Positions 5,972 to 7,141 of a stretch of 7,141 bases of DNA are shown one piece after another. Under the pieces are notes generated by a model. The model ran no database searches and was not told the DNA's origin. It saw nothing but the letters and a program-made list of their open reading frames with translations. A program made the position numbers and the translations under genes. Each line of letters opens with the position of its first letter. The first letter of the stretch is position 1. The stretch comes from Nitrospinota bacterium (GTDB lineage: Bacteria; UBA8248; JACPRG01): positions 1 to 7,141 of the forward strand of contig JASLXW010000211.1 in NCBI GenBank assembly GCA_030740135.1, given 5' to 3'.

Positions 5972-7141
5972 ATGGAGATGACAAGCACCCCGATGGCGAA
6001 ACCGGACCCCCTCGAAAAGCTCCGAAGACCCCTCCAGTTCGCTTCCCGAAATGATTTCTCGAAAATCGACGCCCTCACCGGTCTCGAGCGATCGGTCTCG
6101 GCCTGGCTTCGCGAGATCGAAGCGGCCGGGACGTCCAAAGCAACCGCAACCCGCCTGAAGGAGCTCGGGGAGGCCGTCCGGGGGTTCGACAGCCTGGACT
6201 CCGCCGAAAAACGTCGGCGGGTTGAGGCGGCGTTGAGGCTTCTCGACGGAATCGAGAAGGCCCTTCAGCGGCGTCCACGCCGGCACCCCGAGTCCCCGCG
6301 CCAAAAGGCCGAAGAACGGCGTGCGGGAAACCGGCGGGAGGCCCCCGTTCCGGAAAAGCCCCTTCTCACCAACTCCATTCAGCGGGTTCGCGGGGTCGGG
6401 CCGAAACGGGCCGAGACCTTCGCCCGCCTGGGGATCAGGACCATCGGTGACGCACTCTTCTTCCTGCCGCGCAAATACGTGGATCGCTCGCGCCTTCAAC
6501 CCCTCTCCGCCCTCCGGCCCGGACGGGAGGAAACCTTCTCGGCGACGGTCCTCGAGGGCGGCGCGGCGTTTATCGGACGGGGACGAAGGATCTACGAGGT
6601 GACGCTCGGGGATTCGACCGGCGTCCTCACCGCTGTGTGGTTCGCCTTCCGGACCGCCTCCATGAAGGACCGCTACCGGCCCGGCCGGACGTTTCTGTTC
6701 AGCGGCGTCGTCCACTCCAACCCCCGGCGGCGGGGACGCCTCGAGGTCCACCACCCGGAGGTGGAGGAGCTGGAAGAAGGCGGAAGCGGCCGGGATTCCC
6801 TCCACACGGGGCGGATCGTCCCCTTTTATCCCGCGACCGAAGGCGTGAGGCCGAGGGCCTTCCGCGTTTGGATGAAAAAGGTGGTCGACGAATTCTCCGG
6901 CCAAGTCGCCGATGTCGTCCCGAGCGCGGTCCGGAAGCGAAGAGGACTTCTCCCGCTGACGGAGGCCCTGCGGGGCGTGCACTTTCCCCCGGGCGGAGGC
7001 CCGGCCGACGCCTCCGGGACGGCTGACCCGGAAGGGCTCAACGCCGGCCGCTCGCCGTGGCACCGGCGACTCATCTTCGACGAGCTGTTCGGTTTGCAAA
7101 CGGGTCTCGCGCTGCGCAGAGATCGGATGAAGCGGCGGCGG
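5972..7141 (+). CDS. recG: ATP-dependent DNA helicase RecG, N-terminal 390 residues (partial)
   Basis: RecG reverses stalled replication forks and moves branched DNA such as Holliday junctions. Only the front of the gene is present: the frame has no stop and runs off the window before the Walker A and DEAH-box motor motifs. Residues about 17-98 form a helical N-terminal domain opening with LRRPLQFASRNDF, as in RecGs with an N-terminal extension. Residues about 99-130 are an Arg/Glu-rich linker. The wedge follows: VRGVGPKRAETFARLGI (139-155), LPRKYVDRS, an OB-fold, VPFYPATEGV (283-292), LTEALRGVHFPP and LNAGRSP (356-362). These match RecG closely. Starts at 5972, 5978 and 5993 share the frame and none has a well-placed Shine-Dalgarno site. 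I chose the first, but GGAG at 5974-5977 could serve 5993 at long spacing. Confidence 0.95.
   Translation, partial: MEMTSTPMAKPDPLEKLRRPLQFASRNDFSKIDALTGLERSVSAWLREIEAAGTSKATATRLKELGEAVRGFDSLDSAEKRRRVEAALRLLDGIEKALQRRPRRHPESPRQKAEERRAGNRREAPVPEKPLLTNSIQRVRGVGPKRAETFARLGIRTIGDALFFLPRKYVDRSRLQPLSALRPGREETFSATVLEGGAAFIGRGRRIYEVTLGDSTGVLTAVWFAFRTASMKDRYRPGRTFLFSGVVHSNPRRRGRLEVHHPEVEELEEGGSGRDSLHTGRIVPFYPATEGVRPRAFRVWMKKVVDEFSGQVADVVPSAVRKRRGLLPLTEALRGVHFPPGGGPADASGTADPEGLNAGRSPWHRRLIFDELFGLQTGLALRRDRMKRRR

Noticed and set aside
5642..7099. 485-codon open frame on the minus strand opposite recG, overlapping rpmB
   Set aside because: It is also codon-aligned with the sense gene (recG) and explained by codon bias. 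It overlaps most of the control region and start of rpmB in another frame, and its product is not recognisable.
1..7141. A novel defence, mobile or biosynthetic system
   Set aside because: All five genes belong to well-known housekeeping families with intact motifs in the visible parts. I saw no direct-repeat array, transposase, integrase, toxin-antitoxin pair, tRNA or uncharacterised gene.

Overview
This is a GC-rich bacterial chromosomal segment holding five recognisable housekeeping genes. I see no mobile element, CRISPR array, tRNA or rRNA. The protein types suggest a deltaproteobacterial-type lineage (Desulfobacterota or a relative). They include a bifunctional Rel with HD, synthetase, TGS, zinc-finger and ACT domains, a four-cysteine L28, and a RecG with a long N-terminal extension carrying an LQF-type motif. 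This placement is an inference from family features, not a computed one.

Layout: (1) the C-terminal 838 residues of the replicative DNA polymerase III alpha subunit (dnaE, + strand), cut by the left edge; (2) a 372-nt non-coding gap ending in a good sigma70-type promoter; (3) a two-gene unit of tatA (Tat translocase pore subunit) and relA ((p)ppGpp synthetase/hydrolase), whose reading frames overlap by 4 nt; (4) rpmB (ribosomal protein L28) on the minus strand, converging on relA with only 29 nt between them; (5) a 275-nt divergent gap between rpmB and recG; (6) the first 390 codons of recG (+ strand), cut by the right edge before the helicase motor.

The genes belong to general growth functions: replication (dnaE), fork rescue (recG), protein export (tatA), starvation signalling (relA) and the ribosome (rpmB). 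Only tatA-relA looks like an operon. relA has a weak ribosome-binding region, starts with GTG inside the tatA stop codon, and has a strong predicted hairpin over codons 5-17. Its translation is therefore probably coupled to tatA.

I did not find a convincing new biological system. The points most worth a second look are the tatA/relA junction with its hairpin and apparent loss of the family's usual start, a nine-C tract inside dnaE, a replaced FG-motif residue in TatA, and dyads near the tatA and rpmB starts.
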